Assembly: GCA_033085395.1 (NCBI GenBank)
Contig: JANQBS010000124.1
Coordinates: forward strand, 51,041 to 115,040
Direction of reading: 5' to 3'
Origin: Xanthoparmelia taractica
Lineage: Eukaryota; Ascomycota; Lecanoromycetes; Lecanorales; Parmeliaceae
Length of the DNA stretch: 64,000 nucleotides
The notes below the pieces were generated by a model. That model worked only from the letters and a program-made list of their open reading frames with translations. It made no database searches and was not told the DNA's origin. Below are positions 12,364 to 22,581 of the stretch, in pieces (the stretch's first letter is position 1; the number at the start of each line of letters is the position of its first letter). The translations under genes were made by a program, and so were the position numbers.

Positions 12364-13758
12364 GCTCAGGGAGCTAACGGTCTGGGATTGAGGGCTACTA
12401 AGCTCGGTAATTACGGCGGATGTTGGAGGTGGTTAATTGGATTTGTAAAAGGCTTAATGGATTTGCGGCGGCATAGCTCTTCTGATGTTTTCGCTTCTTC
12501 TTTGTTTCTTCCTTCTTACTTTCATTTCTCCTTCAATCATAGGGGCTTGTGGTAATTGTGCGAGTTAGTTGTTTCGGTTGATCATGTTCAAGTGCAGGAT
12601 AACGTTGGCTCTAGAGCATCTTTTAGCACATAATATATTGTTTTCATGTATTGGATCGAAGCTTACAGAGGGAGCGCAACGCTCTTTCTTGCTCGGTCAA
12701 AGGGAGGTCTCGAAATGATTGTGATGTGACAATGGCAGTGTTGATAATAGGGTACGACGTTAGGTTAACCGCGTTGAAAGTATGGCCTGTCCCTAGCTCA
12801 TGAAACAACGTCGCTTTCACTGTGTGTGTTGGAAGAGGATGCGCCGAGGATGTCATGAACATGCAAGGAATATATCTAGTATCGATACGTGTCATGCGAA
12901 GCGTGACACGATTGATAGGTCTATATGCTGGGATCTGGTGCCCAAGCCATTTTCAACATTTGGCTCGATGCACCTGTTGGACCGGATAAGAATCCCTTCA
13001 TTTAACCACTCCGCTCTCGGAAAATAGGTCCAGAGTCCCTCATTCTGCTAGGCATTATTCCCTATCTCAGATTGTCGATTGGATCCAGTCACATCGCAGA
13101 TCAATGGGGCAAAAGATATCATGTTCATTTCTTCCCTTAAAATAGCAACTTCTAAATTGTACACCGTTCCCAGCTCCGAAAAAGATAGCCACGGATCCTT
13201 GCAAAGGCCTCGGCATTCTAATTATATCCGCCACCGTCAACCTTGTCTTTAATCTTCTTGAAAAATGGCTGGGGTCGCGTGTATTATTCCCCGCTCGTGC
13301 ATCGAGCCGCCTATGCGCCCCACACAGATGTGCCATGCCTGATCAAGTATTACACTCCGTCTGAATGAGCCCGTTTGGGTATATACTCCAGTCTTCCTGT
13401 GGCGCGCGCGTTTGCCATGCAATAAGCCAGCATGTTGTTGTCTGTAAGACACACCGCCGCCCTGTACAAGCGACTCATTCAAGAGCTTTTTCGCCGCACA
13501 TAGAAAAGGAAACGCCCGATACCATCGCGGGACATCGAAAGGACGGCCCAGTCCTATGCAAGCCGAGACTGTGCCGTTGCATAAGGCGGTGGGACGGTAG
13601 CCTTATGATTGGACCCCGCCTCCTATATTGTGACCGAGGTTTCGGACACGTATGCTGTCCAGTTACAATTTTTTCAAGAGAGGCATCTCTACGCTGATGT
13701 AAGATATGATGACTCGGCCGTGGCAGGCCCAGACAACAAGCAAGCCACCAGGACAGGA
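12364..13758. other. Intergenic, nothing recognised
   Basis: This is the 3' flank of the Ser/Thr-rich gene and the promoter side of the lipase gene. Short frames on both strands show no family resemblance. Confidence 0.5.
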
Positions 13759-13765
13759 TATATAA
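13759..13765 (+). promoter_or_regulatory. TATA-box-like motif of the lipase gene
   Basis: TATATAA stands 84 bases upstream of the chosen ATG at 13843. Confidence 0.45.
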
Positions 13766-13842
13766 TGAGACTCCTGCCCTGCAATTTCTTTCATCAGCAT
13801 CAACCGAAGCCGCTTCCGAGAGAATTGAGCTGGTACTACTCG

Positions 13843-15033
13843 ATGTCCACGATGGCCTCTACCTCTTTCATGAAGCTCGCTGGAGCTATCTTGTTCCTTT
13901 CCTACGCACTAGCAGCTCCACTTGAGCAAAGATGTAGGTCTTCTACAGATTGTAACGCAAATGCTTCTAAACACTCAGGACTGACAACATAAAACAACAG
14001 TTATCGATGCCACCACGTTATCGAATCTGCAGCTCTTTGAGCAATTCGCGGCAGCTTCTTACTGCCAGGGCAACAATAACGTCACTACCGGCGGCAACAA
14101 ACTCACGTGTCCGAGTCAGAATTGCCCTCTCGTCGAGGCCGACGACGTGACTACTGTCTACGAGTTTCAAAAGTATGCCATTACCCTCTTTCTTTGAATC
14201 CCTCCGCATAACACTTCCGACCGACGCTTCCACGTAACTGTTGATCAAGCTAATCAACCGCTCTGCCAAATAGTTCCGTTCTAACAGGCGTGACTGGCTA
14301 CATGGCCGTCGACCATAGCCTCGAGCGTACAGTCCTTGCGTTCCGCGGCTCTCATTCCATCCGCAACTGGGCGGCTGATTTCGACTTTCCCCGCGTCCCA
14401 ACCGATATCTGCGACAAATGCTTCTGCCACCAAGGCTTGTACGTAATCTTCCCTACCTTAACCCCTCCCGCGCATTACATTTCTCTCTTTACAGACCGCT
14501 CATGACCGCAACACTAACGCTCCACCCACAGCTACAACAGCTGGCTCGAAGCCCGCACCGGCGTCCTCGCCGCTCTCAGTACCACAGCCGCCACCTATCC
14601 ATCCTACCGCGTCACCGTCGTAGGCCACAGTCTCGGCGGCGCCATCGCCGCCATCGCCGCCGCCGAAATCCGAAAGGCAGGCACCGAGGCCGACCTCTAC
14701 ACGTACGGCGCGCCGCGCATCGCCGGGCCCGTGCTGAGCGACTACATCACGAACCAGAACAAGGGTGGCAACTACCGCGTCACGCATTACGACGACCCGG
14801 TGCCCAGATTGCCGCCTAAGGATTTCGGTTACAGGCATATTAGTCCGGAGTATTATATCAGTACTGTGACGGGGGTTGTGCCTACGGCGGAGGATATTAC
14901 CGTTTTCGAGGGCAATCTGAATATGGCGGGGAATACGGGGAATGATCAAGACAAGACTGATAGGGCGGCGCATGGGTGGTATTTCGGTCCGGTTGGCGCG
15001 TGTAGTCCCACTGGGTTTCAATGGAAGGAGTGA
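13843..15033 (+). CDS. Secreted class 3 lipase / feruloyl-esterase-like alpha/beta hydrolase
   Basis: Exons 13843-13933, 14001-14172, 14274-14438 and 14532-15033 join in phase to 309 residues. The family hydrolyses ester bonds of acylglycerols or, in the FaeA branch, feruloylated sugars; the sequence does not settle which. A signal peptide covers roughly residues 1-28 (core LAGAILFLSYALAAP). The nucleophile elbow is GHSLGG. The expected acid is the Asp of YDDPVPRLPP and the His lies in GYRHISPEYY. VLAFRGSHSIRNW is the oxyanion/lid region typical of fungal class 3 lipases. Several Cys pairs fit secretion. ATG at 13852 is an alternative start with a better context (ACGATGGC). The length is normal and the gene appears intact. 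Confidence 0.93.
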
Positions 15034-15900
15034 AGGGATATATTGGAGTAGGGTGGTGTGGTCAGGGTGGTTAATGGAGTGATTTTGGGAAGGCGTCTTG
15101 GCTGTGTTTCTGGCATCTTACTTGTGGAGAGATTGCTGGTTGGATAGGACTTGTGTCGGTCGTCGCACCTCGGGGCGTAGCGGTTGGTTTTAGATAAAGC
15201 ACTCTGGAAACATGTTCTAGCCGCAAAGTATAGATTCAGATGCCTTTGTACAGCTCAATCAGTCCACAGAGTATCGAGTTGACAGCATATAACGGAGGCT
15301 TTCCACCCATATCAAGATCTCAGGTTCCTGCGTCGTAGGTCCAACGTGGACACCCTCAGACCACCCTCATAAATGGGAGCAGTTAGGATTGTTTTCAGTG
15401 ATTGTAGAGTGGTGAGTGCTCGTCTACTAGGTCCCTAGAATGGCTCGCTTCGATAGACATTATTTTGCTCCTTTTGTGGAATTGACCCATAGCCGTCTAC
15501 GGTTCCAAGCAGTAGACTGGATTCTAGGGTGTCCTGAAGACAGCCAAGACTTGACCAACTGCGAAAGCCTTTGGCGACACTTGTTTGCAAATATGGGACA
15601 ATACTTGCAGTGCAGGTAGTTCCGATGGTGCAACTGACAAGCCAAGTAGATTCTAGCCTTGGTCCTTCGTGCGCAGCCTTTTTGAGACAGCTGTTTCGAA
15701 AACTGGTCCACGGAAAGACGTCAGTCGCAGCAGAATGGTAGTGCGTCAATGGTATTCATCGAGATCGCTCCACTGCTTGCTCTATGGTCGGATCCTCTCA
15801 TCACAATATGGTCTCTTCCGGTGTGTACACCGAAACCCAGGACATTGTTTCCTAGGCGAGTAGTAAATGCAAATGGGTATCCCAGACATTGTGCCTAGAT
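15034..15900. other. Intergenic, nothing recognised
   Basis: This lies between the convergent 3' ends of the lipase gene (plus) and the IMPACT-like gene (minus). No supported gene or repeat is seen. Confidence 0.5.
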
Positions 15901-16746
15901 TCAAGAACCGTCGAGTTTTCGCGGAGCAGATTCTGTATCTTGACTTTCGAGATCTGCTTTCTCTGATTCCTCATTCTTTGTAGGGATCTGATCAACCTGG
16001 GTTGACGCCTTCAGAGTTTCTGTTGCTGTCGGTATGTGTGCGTCAAGCCGCTCCGCCTGTTTTTCTTCGGCTTTCTCTATCTGCTTGAGAATCCACCCAA
16101 TGGTCGCATCTCTCACATGCTCCAGCTTTTCAAGCGTAGCAAGCGGCAAAGTCGAGTACTCGGGTGTGTTCGCTGGGGAACTTTTCCCGCCCGGCGAAGA
16201 CGATGGCTGCTGGCTTTTCTCCACGAGCAGATCCCTCAGCACTGTAATACTCTGGTCTCTTTCTGGGAGAGTCTTTATCAGCCGCTCTTTCGTGGCCTCA
16301 TCTTCCCGTACTTTTGCCCTCTTGGCGGACCGTTCTCTGTCTTGCGACCATTGCATAATAGCGTCGCGGGCGGAATTCTTGATGTGGTCAAAGCGCACAG
16401 GGCCCAACAAGACTCCGCCGTACCACCTCGCCACAACCACTGCACCTTCTACCTCAGTCTCGGTGAGGACCTTCTCCAAAGCCTTGCCACCATACTTTTC
16501 GCCGTCGTCGTCATGGCCGGTGTCAAAGAGTTGCTGCGCATTGAGCGAACGCTGGCTGCTAGGCTTCTTCCATGCCGCAATGCGATGGCTTGCACTCTTG
16601 AATTCTATGTGCGTTTGCAGCTCCTTGGCTGGGAGGGTGGGGGAGAAGAATGCGATGAACTTGGAAGACCGGTCCTCGATTGGAGAAGATCTAAAGATAC
16701 AAACAGCTGATTTCGGTGAAACAGACCTGGGCCGCTTCTGAGACAT
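15901..16746 (-). CDS. IMPACT / YigZ-type (UPF0029) protein
   Basis: A single open frame of 281 residues. The UPF0029 fold occupies roughly residues 15-140. Its signature runs through FIAFFSPTLPAKELQTHIEF, SHRIAAW, DTGHDDDGEKYGGKALEKVL, GAVVVARWYGGVLLGP and RFDHIKNSARDAI. In yeast Yih1 and mammalian IMPACT this domain follows an RWD domain and restrains Gcn2 signalling. Here no RWD domain is present, so the protein is closer to the stand-alone fungal and bacterial (YigZ) form, whose role is unclear. A charged helical tail follows (Lys/Glu-rich, about 250-281). The ATG at 16746 was chosen because MSQKRPRSVSP begins the conserved part; the frame stays open to an ATG at 16857. Confidence 0.88.
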   Translation of the reverse strand: MSQKRPRSVSPKSAVCIFRSSPIEDRSSKFIAFFSPTLPAKELQTHIEFKSASHRIAAWKKPSSQRSLNAQQLFDTGHDDDGEKYGGKALEKVLTETEVEGAVVVARWYGGVLLGPVRFDHIKNSARDAIMQWSQDRERSAKRAKVREDEATKERLIKTLPERDQSITVLRDLLVEKSQQPSSSPGGKSSPANTPEYSTLPLATLEKLEHVRDATIGWILKQIEKAEEKQAERLDAHIPTATETLKASTQVDQIPTKNEESEKADLESQDTESAPRKLDGS

Positions 16747-18153
16747 CGAGGATATAGACAGTTTGAGCAAAGTCAATGCCTTTATGTCTGAACGAGAAGT
16801 TGGAGAGACCTCGGCCGAGTAGATTACCGCTAGTTTTAGATTTGCGGCTATGCTCAAATGAGACTAGCATACTTTTCAGTTGAAAGCTGACCTCGGACAC
16901 CTGGATATTTGACGTTCAAAAGAGCCGCACTGAAGAGTAAGTACTTGATGCATCCTATTCCGCCTTCAATGTCGTGAAAAGAAAAAGAAACCTCTTGCGA
17001 TGAAGTCTACGCTACACTGGTTATCTTCTAACATCCTTCAGCAGGCAGTCGATAGATCACGCGGTCCCTTCTGTTCTATGATATCCAAAACTCGATTTTA
17101 CGTTTGCCGCCGACTACAAGACTTTTACTCAATCCAGATACGTGTCTATGCGTAGCATTCTCCCGACGGAATCATCCCATAATGAAAGCTAATGAAAGTC
17201 GAGATAGTACTCTTCTGTAGCAATGCTGGCATTGACATTTCGCCCCAAATGAGCGGAACAATGCGTCCAGCACGTTGAAGCCTGAAAGGAGTCTGGAAAG
17301 CGCCACTGATTCAAGCACAAGCAGACACCTATGCTATGACCCAAGAGCCTATCACTGACATCCTTGAGCGCAGCTCTATGGTCTTTCGCGGCAACTCAAG
17401 GTCTCATGAACACTGTATATGTGCATCTAACCAACGTGTTGGTGTTGGAATTCAGCATCTCAGCCCTATTATGGCTTGGCATGGACCATAAGTAGCACTC
17501 AACTCCATAGAATAACAATCAAGCCGTCATCAAATTCCATCAGTTGGAAAATGACGCTGCAGCACCCTCAGACCTTCTCCAACCCCTGTTTCATTCTTAT
17601 ATGCGCACGGCTATGCGGGTACATACATAGCCTGGAGACCCCCCAGAGATAGAATCAATCCTTCATCCTCCCACCAAAATCCAACACAACGTAGCCAGAA
17701 GATGGCGCCAGGCAAAGACGTCCGAATGAACAGGATTTTCTGACTTCCCGTGGGACATACTTGAACAGCTATACGTCGAAGTACGTGCAATGCCTGTATC
17801 GATCATCAAGCTCTACCACATTCTCCGTGCAACTTGGGACCCTCGTACGCCACAAATGCCTGTTTCCCTTAATGGGTATGGCTCCTTTCCGGGATTAACG
17901 GAAGGGAAAGTGCCGTATCCACGTTTTTTGACAGGTCGGTGAAGAAACCGCACTGGTTGGTCAAAACTGGTGGTTCTTACATTTTTGGCGTTGCCAATGT
18001 CTTACTTTCTATCTGATGGAATGTACCACACAGGCACAATATGTCCATTTATCATCGTTCACCTTTCCCAGTTCTTTCCTCCTCTGTCATCCTGTGCGAT
18101 CAAGACAACCACATCTATCCTTGATAAGAGTAAAGGCTTCATTATCCAGAGCT
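16747..18153. other. Intergenic, nothing recognised
   Basis: This is a divergent promoter region between the IMPACT-like gene (minus) and the Pro-Ser repeat gene (plus). No gene, tRNA or repeat is supported. Confidence 0.5.
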
Positions 18154-20658
18154 ATGCCTTTCTCCAACATCCTCCCATTGCTTCTCTTCACCCTAGTTTC
18201 GGCCAATCCAATCCTGATACCCTCACTCACCGTCTCCGGCACTAGCTCTTCGCCCTTCACCGTCCCAGCCGGTCATCCATCAAGCCTGACCTCATCAATA
18301 CTGTCCGTTTTGCAAGCTAATACTAACGGCGGCAGCACCTCAAGAGCATCTACAGGACTACCGGCAAATTCTCCCCAGGTTGTATCAGTTAGTGTCGAAT
18401 ATGTCGCGGTCACGGTACCGACGGTAGCCCCTATAAGCGTGCCTATCGTCTCTCTGGGTTTCAATTCGCTCAACCTCCCATCCATCAGCGTCCCGTCCAT
18501 CAGCCTCGATCCAATCAATCTACCATCGGCGAGCTTACCAACAATCAACATACCTTCTGCGACTCTTCCTTTCATTAGCCTCCCTTCAGGAAGCCTTCCC
18601 TCGGTTAGCTTTTCACCAAGCACACTAGTCACCGTCGCTGCGCCCTCCGCAACATCCACGACTGTTGTTCCTCTCGGTCAAAGCTCTTCCTCAGGGAATG
18701 CCCCTTCAGCAAGTCTGAACTCAATTGGCTTACCATCAGCGAGCTTACCCACGATTGGCCTACCTTCTTTTACCGAACCGGCACTGAGTCTCCCATCGGT
18801 CAGTCCAGGCTCGATTAGCTTGCCAACTGCGACACCCCCATTGCCAAGTGTGCCTTCATTCAGCTTCCCCTCAGATAGCCTGTCTCTCATCGCTCCTCCT
18901 CCCGCCACGCTCCCCACGATATCGCCTATATCCTTTACTCATCCATCATTCGAAACACCAACGACCAGCCTTGGTTCATTCTCGCTCCCGTCTGCCGGTG
19001 TGCCTTCAGTGACGGTGCCATCAGCCAGTCTTGGATCGGTCAGCCTGCCTTCGGCAACCATTCCCAACCTATCTATCCCCTCACTCAGCTTCCCATCGAT
19101 CGAGATACCCACAATCACCGGACCACCGCCATTCTTCATTCCAACACCCAGCATGGACATGGTACCTGCCACTCCACCCAGCGTCGATTCCTTTGGCCTT
19201 CCAATAATCAGTTTCCCAGCGACACCTACGGCCCTTCCGATTTTCAACATTCCCACGAATAAGGTTGAGAGTGCCCTAACGCCGAGTTTGTCGTCGTTTG
19301 GTGTACCATCGATGACTATTCAATCTCCCAGTCTCAACGTCTCTGAACCCACAATCGGCTTGCCATCTTTGAGCATTCCCTCTCTGGCTCTTCCATCTCT
19401 GGCAATTCCATCCCTGACGATCTCAACCCCCAGTCTCAACATCACGGAACCCACTCTTGGACTTCCATCATTAAGCGTACCCTCGTTCAGCATACCCTCA
19501 CTTGGAATGTCCCTCCCGACCCCCTCTCTGCCCGAAAGCTTCAATGGCAGCGCTCCAACGTTCACTCCAATCCCAATCGTCAACCCCGTGCCCACACTAC
19601 CAATCCTATCCCTAAGTGTCCACTCAGCAAGTAATCCGGCGCCCTCGAGTTTCAACAGTTCAGGCTCATCTTCGCCAACTAACACCTCGGCCACCGCCCC
19701 TGGCCCCATATTTCCGGCACCGAGCTTTCCATCACTTAGTCTTGGTCCCCCACTCATCCAGCCGTCACCTCTTCCGGCTCCCTATATTCCCTCTGGATTG
19801 CTATCCCTCAACCTCACCAACATCCCAACACCCACCTTCTCGGCAACGACTCTAATTACTCCGACGGTTTCCGTACCCAGTGTCAGCGTTCCCAGTATCA
19901 GTGTTCCAAGTCTCAGCAGCCTCAATATCAGCATTCCCAGCCTCACGATCCCGAGTGCTACACTTCCGAGCATCAGCGTTCCAAGTCTAAGCATCCCCAG
20001 TCTTAGCGTTCCCAGCCTCACAATCCCGAATGCTACGCTTCCTAGCATCAGCGCTCCAAGTCTCAGCATCCCAAGCGCTACCATTCCCAGCCTCAGCGTT
20101 CCGAGTCTCAGCATCCCGAGCGCTACAATCCCCAGCGTCAGCATTCCGAACGCTACACTTCCCAGCGTCAGCATTCCAAGTCTCAGCGTTCCAGGTCTCA
20201 GCATACCCAGCCTCACTATCCCGAGTGCTACACTTCCAAGTCTCAGCATCCCAAGCGCTAAAATTCCCAGCCTCACCCTCCCCAGCCTCATCCTTCCAAC
20301 CCTCGCCCTTCCACCCCCCACCCTCCCCACCACCCTCATCCCCACCCTCACAATCCCAACCTCCCTCATCCCAACCCTCTCCCTCCCCCTAACCCTCGCC
20401 ACCACTCTCCCCCTTCCTCCTCTTGCAACCCCAACCACCCCCCAACCCCCACCCTACGATCCCGTCGCCCTACTCGCAAACGCCACGAAAGCAATCCAAG
20501 TCCTCGAAATCCTGATCGATATCGTGAAAGCGGACGCGGGGGTTAGTGCGGTGACGGTGCCGGGGGTGGGGGTCGGGGTGGGGAGTAATAGTGCTTTGGT
20601 GAGGACGTTGCTGGGGGCTTTTTTGCCGTTGATGGGGGAGTTTGTTGAGACTGGGTGA
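18154..20658 (+). CDS. Secreted Pro/Ser/Leu/Ile short-repeat protein
   Basis: One exon, 834 residues from the ATG at 18154. The frame is open further upstream, but this start gives a typical signal peptide, MPFSNILPLLLFTLVSANP. From about residue 90 to 760 the protein is a run of near-periodic units of the form (I/V/L)PS(I/L/A)(S/T), for instance SLSIPSATLPSISVPS. The DNA at 19860-20290 is nearly repeated in 24-30 nt steps, suggesting recent unit expansion; units further upstream are more diverged. The last 65 residues are a non-repetitive domain with a helix (TKAIQVLEILIDIVKADAG), then VPGVGVGVGS and LLGAFLPLMGEF. There is no clear GPI signal. Alternating hydrophobic residues and serines suggest a beta-type repeat or wall-associated fibre, but this is inference. 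Family not recognised. Confidence 0.75.
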   Translation: MPFSNILPLLLFTLVSANPILIPSLTVSGTSSSPFTVPAGHPSSLTSSILSVLQANTNGGSTSRASTGLPANSPQVVSVSVEYVAVTVPTVAPISVPIVSLGFNSLNLPSISVPSISLDPINLPSASLPTINIPSATLPFISLPSGSLPSVSFSPSTLVTVAAPSATSTTVVPLGQSSSSGNAPSASLNSIGLPSASLPTIGLPSFTEPALSLPSVSPGSISLPTATPPLPSVPSFSFPSDSLSLIAPPPATLPTISPISFTHPSFETPTTSLGSFSLPSAGVPSVTVPSASLGSVSLPSATIPNLSIPSLSFPSIEIPTITGPPPFFIPTPSMDMVPATPPSVDSFGLPIISFPATPTALPIFNIPTNKVESALTPSLSSFGVPSMTIQSPSLNVSEPTIGLPSLSIPSLALPSLAIPSLTISTPSLNITEPTLGLPSLSVPSFSIPSLGMSLPTPSLPESFNGSAPTFTPIPIVNPVPTLPILSLSVHSASNPAPSSFNSSGSSSPTNTSATAPGPIFPAPSFPSLSLGPPLIQPSPLPAPYIPSGLLSLNLTNIPTPTFSATTLITPTVSVPSVSVPSISVPSLSSLNISIPSLTIPSATLPSISVPSLSIPSLSVPSLTIPNATLPSISAPSLSIPSATIPSLSVPSLSIPSATIPSVSIPNATLPSVSIPSLSVPGLSIPSLTIPSATLPSLSIPSAKIPSLTLPSLILPTLALPPPTLPTTLIPTLTIPTSLIPTLSLPLTLATTLPLPPLATPTTPQPPPYDPVALLANATKAIQVLEILIDIVKADAGVSAVTVPGVGVGVGSNSALVRTLLGAFLPLMGEFVETG
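19860..20290 (+). repeat. In-frame coding minisatellite, about 24-30 nt units
   Basis: Units built on CCCAGTCTCAGCGTTCC and CCGAGTGCTACACTTCC follow each other with few changes. They encode PSLSVPS and PSATLPS blocks of the Pro-Ser repeat protein. Confidence 0.7.
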
Positions 20659-20963
20659 AGATTGGGGGGAGATGGGGGAGTGGAGGGGGAGAGAGGTTGG
20701 GGGAGACTTTTTGGGAGGAAGGGGTTTGGAGAGGGTATGGAGGCGTTTTTCTGTTTGACGAGATCTTGACGAGATGAAGAGTAACGATTGTTTGTGCTAC
20801 GACTACATCATGTCTTGACGAGAACTAGAATGATTTTGCCCGAAACGAAATGATAAAATCACGGCGAATGCGCTGGCTAGCAAAAATATTTTCTGTCAAA
20901 GCGAGAGATGACGTTCACGCACAATCATTAATATCGATGCACGTCAAAGCCGGCCAGCTGATT

Positions 20964-20966
<3 letters not shown>

Positions 20967-21010
<44 letters not shown>
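20967..21010. repeat. TC dinucleotide microsatellite
   Basis: About 22 uninterrupted TC units. Confidence 0.95.
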
Positions 21011-21013
<3 letters not shown>

Positions 21014-21547
21014 GGGAGAAAAGAGTTCAATGCAGGTACGTACCGAGAATCCCCTGAGGGTACTCACTCGTGCAAAGACGCTACACTCTAAAACCCCGAA
21101 TGAGTTTTCGAACCTTTGGATGCTGCACAGTACAACCAGCCAAAAATCATCAACCCATCTACCTACAGGAACAATCGAAGATACGTAATGAAAAGAGGGG
21201 TAAGAGACCTGCTGCAGAAGGTCCCGAGGCTGGGCGGCTTGCTTTGTCAGAATACGTATATAAAAAGTTTTCGCTCTCTCTGAAAGCACTGAGCCACGTA
21301 CGCTTATAACGCGTAAATTGCATTTACGTCATCAATACCTGAGGAGGAGTCACAGCCTCCGCAGTTAAAGGCAAAGTCACAAAGATGGAAAGATGGATGG
21401 CGCACCAGGTGCTGCTGCCACATTCCCTCGCCGCCAAAACTATCATTTCTTTCGCGTATAAACCGGATATCGATTAACGTAGATATCACCCTTAATATTG
21501 GCCACAGGCACGACCACTGCCTTCAATGGAGTACGGCACCCAATTCT

Positions 21548-21579
21548 GTTCCGTTTCGTTCCGTTTCGTTCCGTTTCGC
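21548..21579. repeat. Decamer tandem repeat
   Basis: Three copies of TTCCGTTTCG stand in tandem. Confidence 0.85.
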
Positions 21580-22581
21580 TTTGATCGATAGGTATCAATG
21601 CTCGAGATGGGACTCGTGGGGACGCGAGTGAGTGAATGAATGAATGGATGAAGGAGTTTGAGCGAACCCACATCACATTGAGCACTTTGAAATGCTTGAT
21701 CCGAGCTCGTGGAACGCTGGTGTAGAATCATTCTCCAAGAGGAGAAGAGATGACCTCGAGCTCACGTAATGGTAACGGTAATGGGTCTCGTAGTAGCAGA
21801 TTTCCCCATCCCATCCCATCTCACATCAACTCAGCAATGGTGGATTCCAGGATTATTGTCGTATGAATATATATTGTTGGTCTGATGGGACATGGATGGG
21901 GAATATGGATGGGGAATATGGTGCTAGTGTTGGGTATGGCTATGGTATGGTATGGTATGCTATGCCCAGCTATCTGGCGGACGTTTGTGTCTTGGGGTAG
22001 CGGTTTTGGGGGAGTTGGGGAGTTGGGGGGTGTTGTTTGGTAATGGGTGGTTGATACAACATAATGGGTGCGTGGATGGATGGATGGTGGGATGGTGGGA
22101 TTCTCAAAGCGGCTTTTGAGCGGGTGGGAGGAGCGGGTTGGAGGAAGGTCTTTATTTGTAGATGCCGAGATATTATTCTACGTCGAACTTCATTTCTGAG
22201 ACGGCGATTCACGCCTTTGACGTGAGAAAATTCTTTCTGACGGCCTTGCGCATCATCATCAGGCAAGAATTGGGAGGTGGATTTCCGCGTGGTCTGGTCT
22301 GGCTGGACTGGAGTCAGCTCAGGTTGCGTAGCGTTTTTTGATGTTTGGGGGAATAGAAGATAGATGTGCCATATTCACGTGCTTTCTTTCGGGCCAATAC
22401 ATTGAGTAAGAGTCTGAGTTGGATAGGATGTATTTGGTGATTTGGTTGCGTTTGCTGTGAGAGCGCTCGGCATTGGGGGATGAGATCATGTTGCGTATGA
22501 GATTTATTAACGATCTCTTTTAAACTAAAAGTAGTTTGAATATACACAGCATGTATCGTACGAGTACCGCCTGAAAGATGA

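Larger units (their letters stand above)
20659..22581. other. Intergenic with several simple repeats
   Basis: No gene is seen between the convergent 3' ends of the repeat protein and the transporter. Simple repeats include a TC run (20967-21010), a TTCCGTTTCG decamer run near 21548-21579, GAAT repeats near 21630 and GGTAT repeats near 21935-21965. Confidence 0.5.

Noticed and set aside
14500..15021. 173-codon minus frame opposite the lipase
   Set aside because: It is antisense to the catalytic exon, which has the clear GHSLGG, Asp and His motifs.
16034..16741. Two long plus-strand frames opposite the IMPACT-like gene
   Set aside because: They overlap a single-exon conserved gene on the other strand and have no recognisable domain.
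19782..20438. 218-codon minus-strand frame opposite the Pro-Ser repeats
   Set aside because: It mirrors the repetitive plus-strand coding sequence; composition (LGMLRLGTLRLG) is a reverse-complement artefact.
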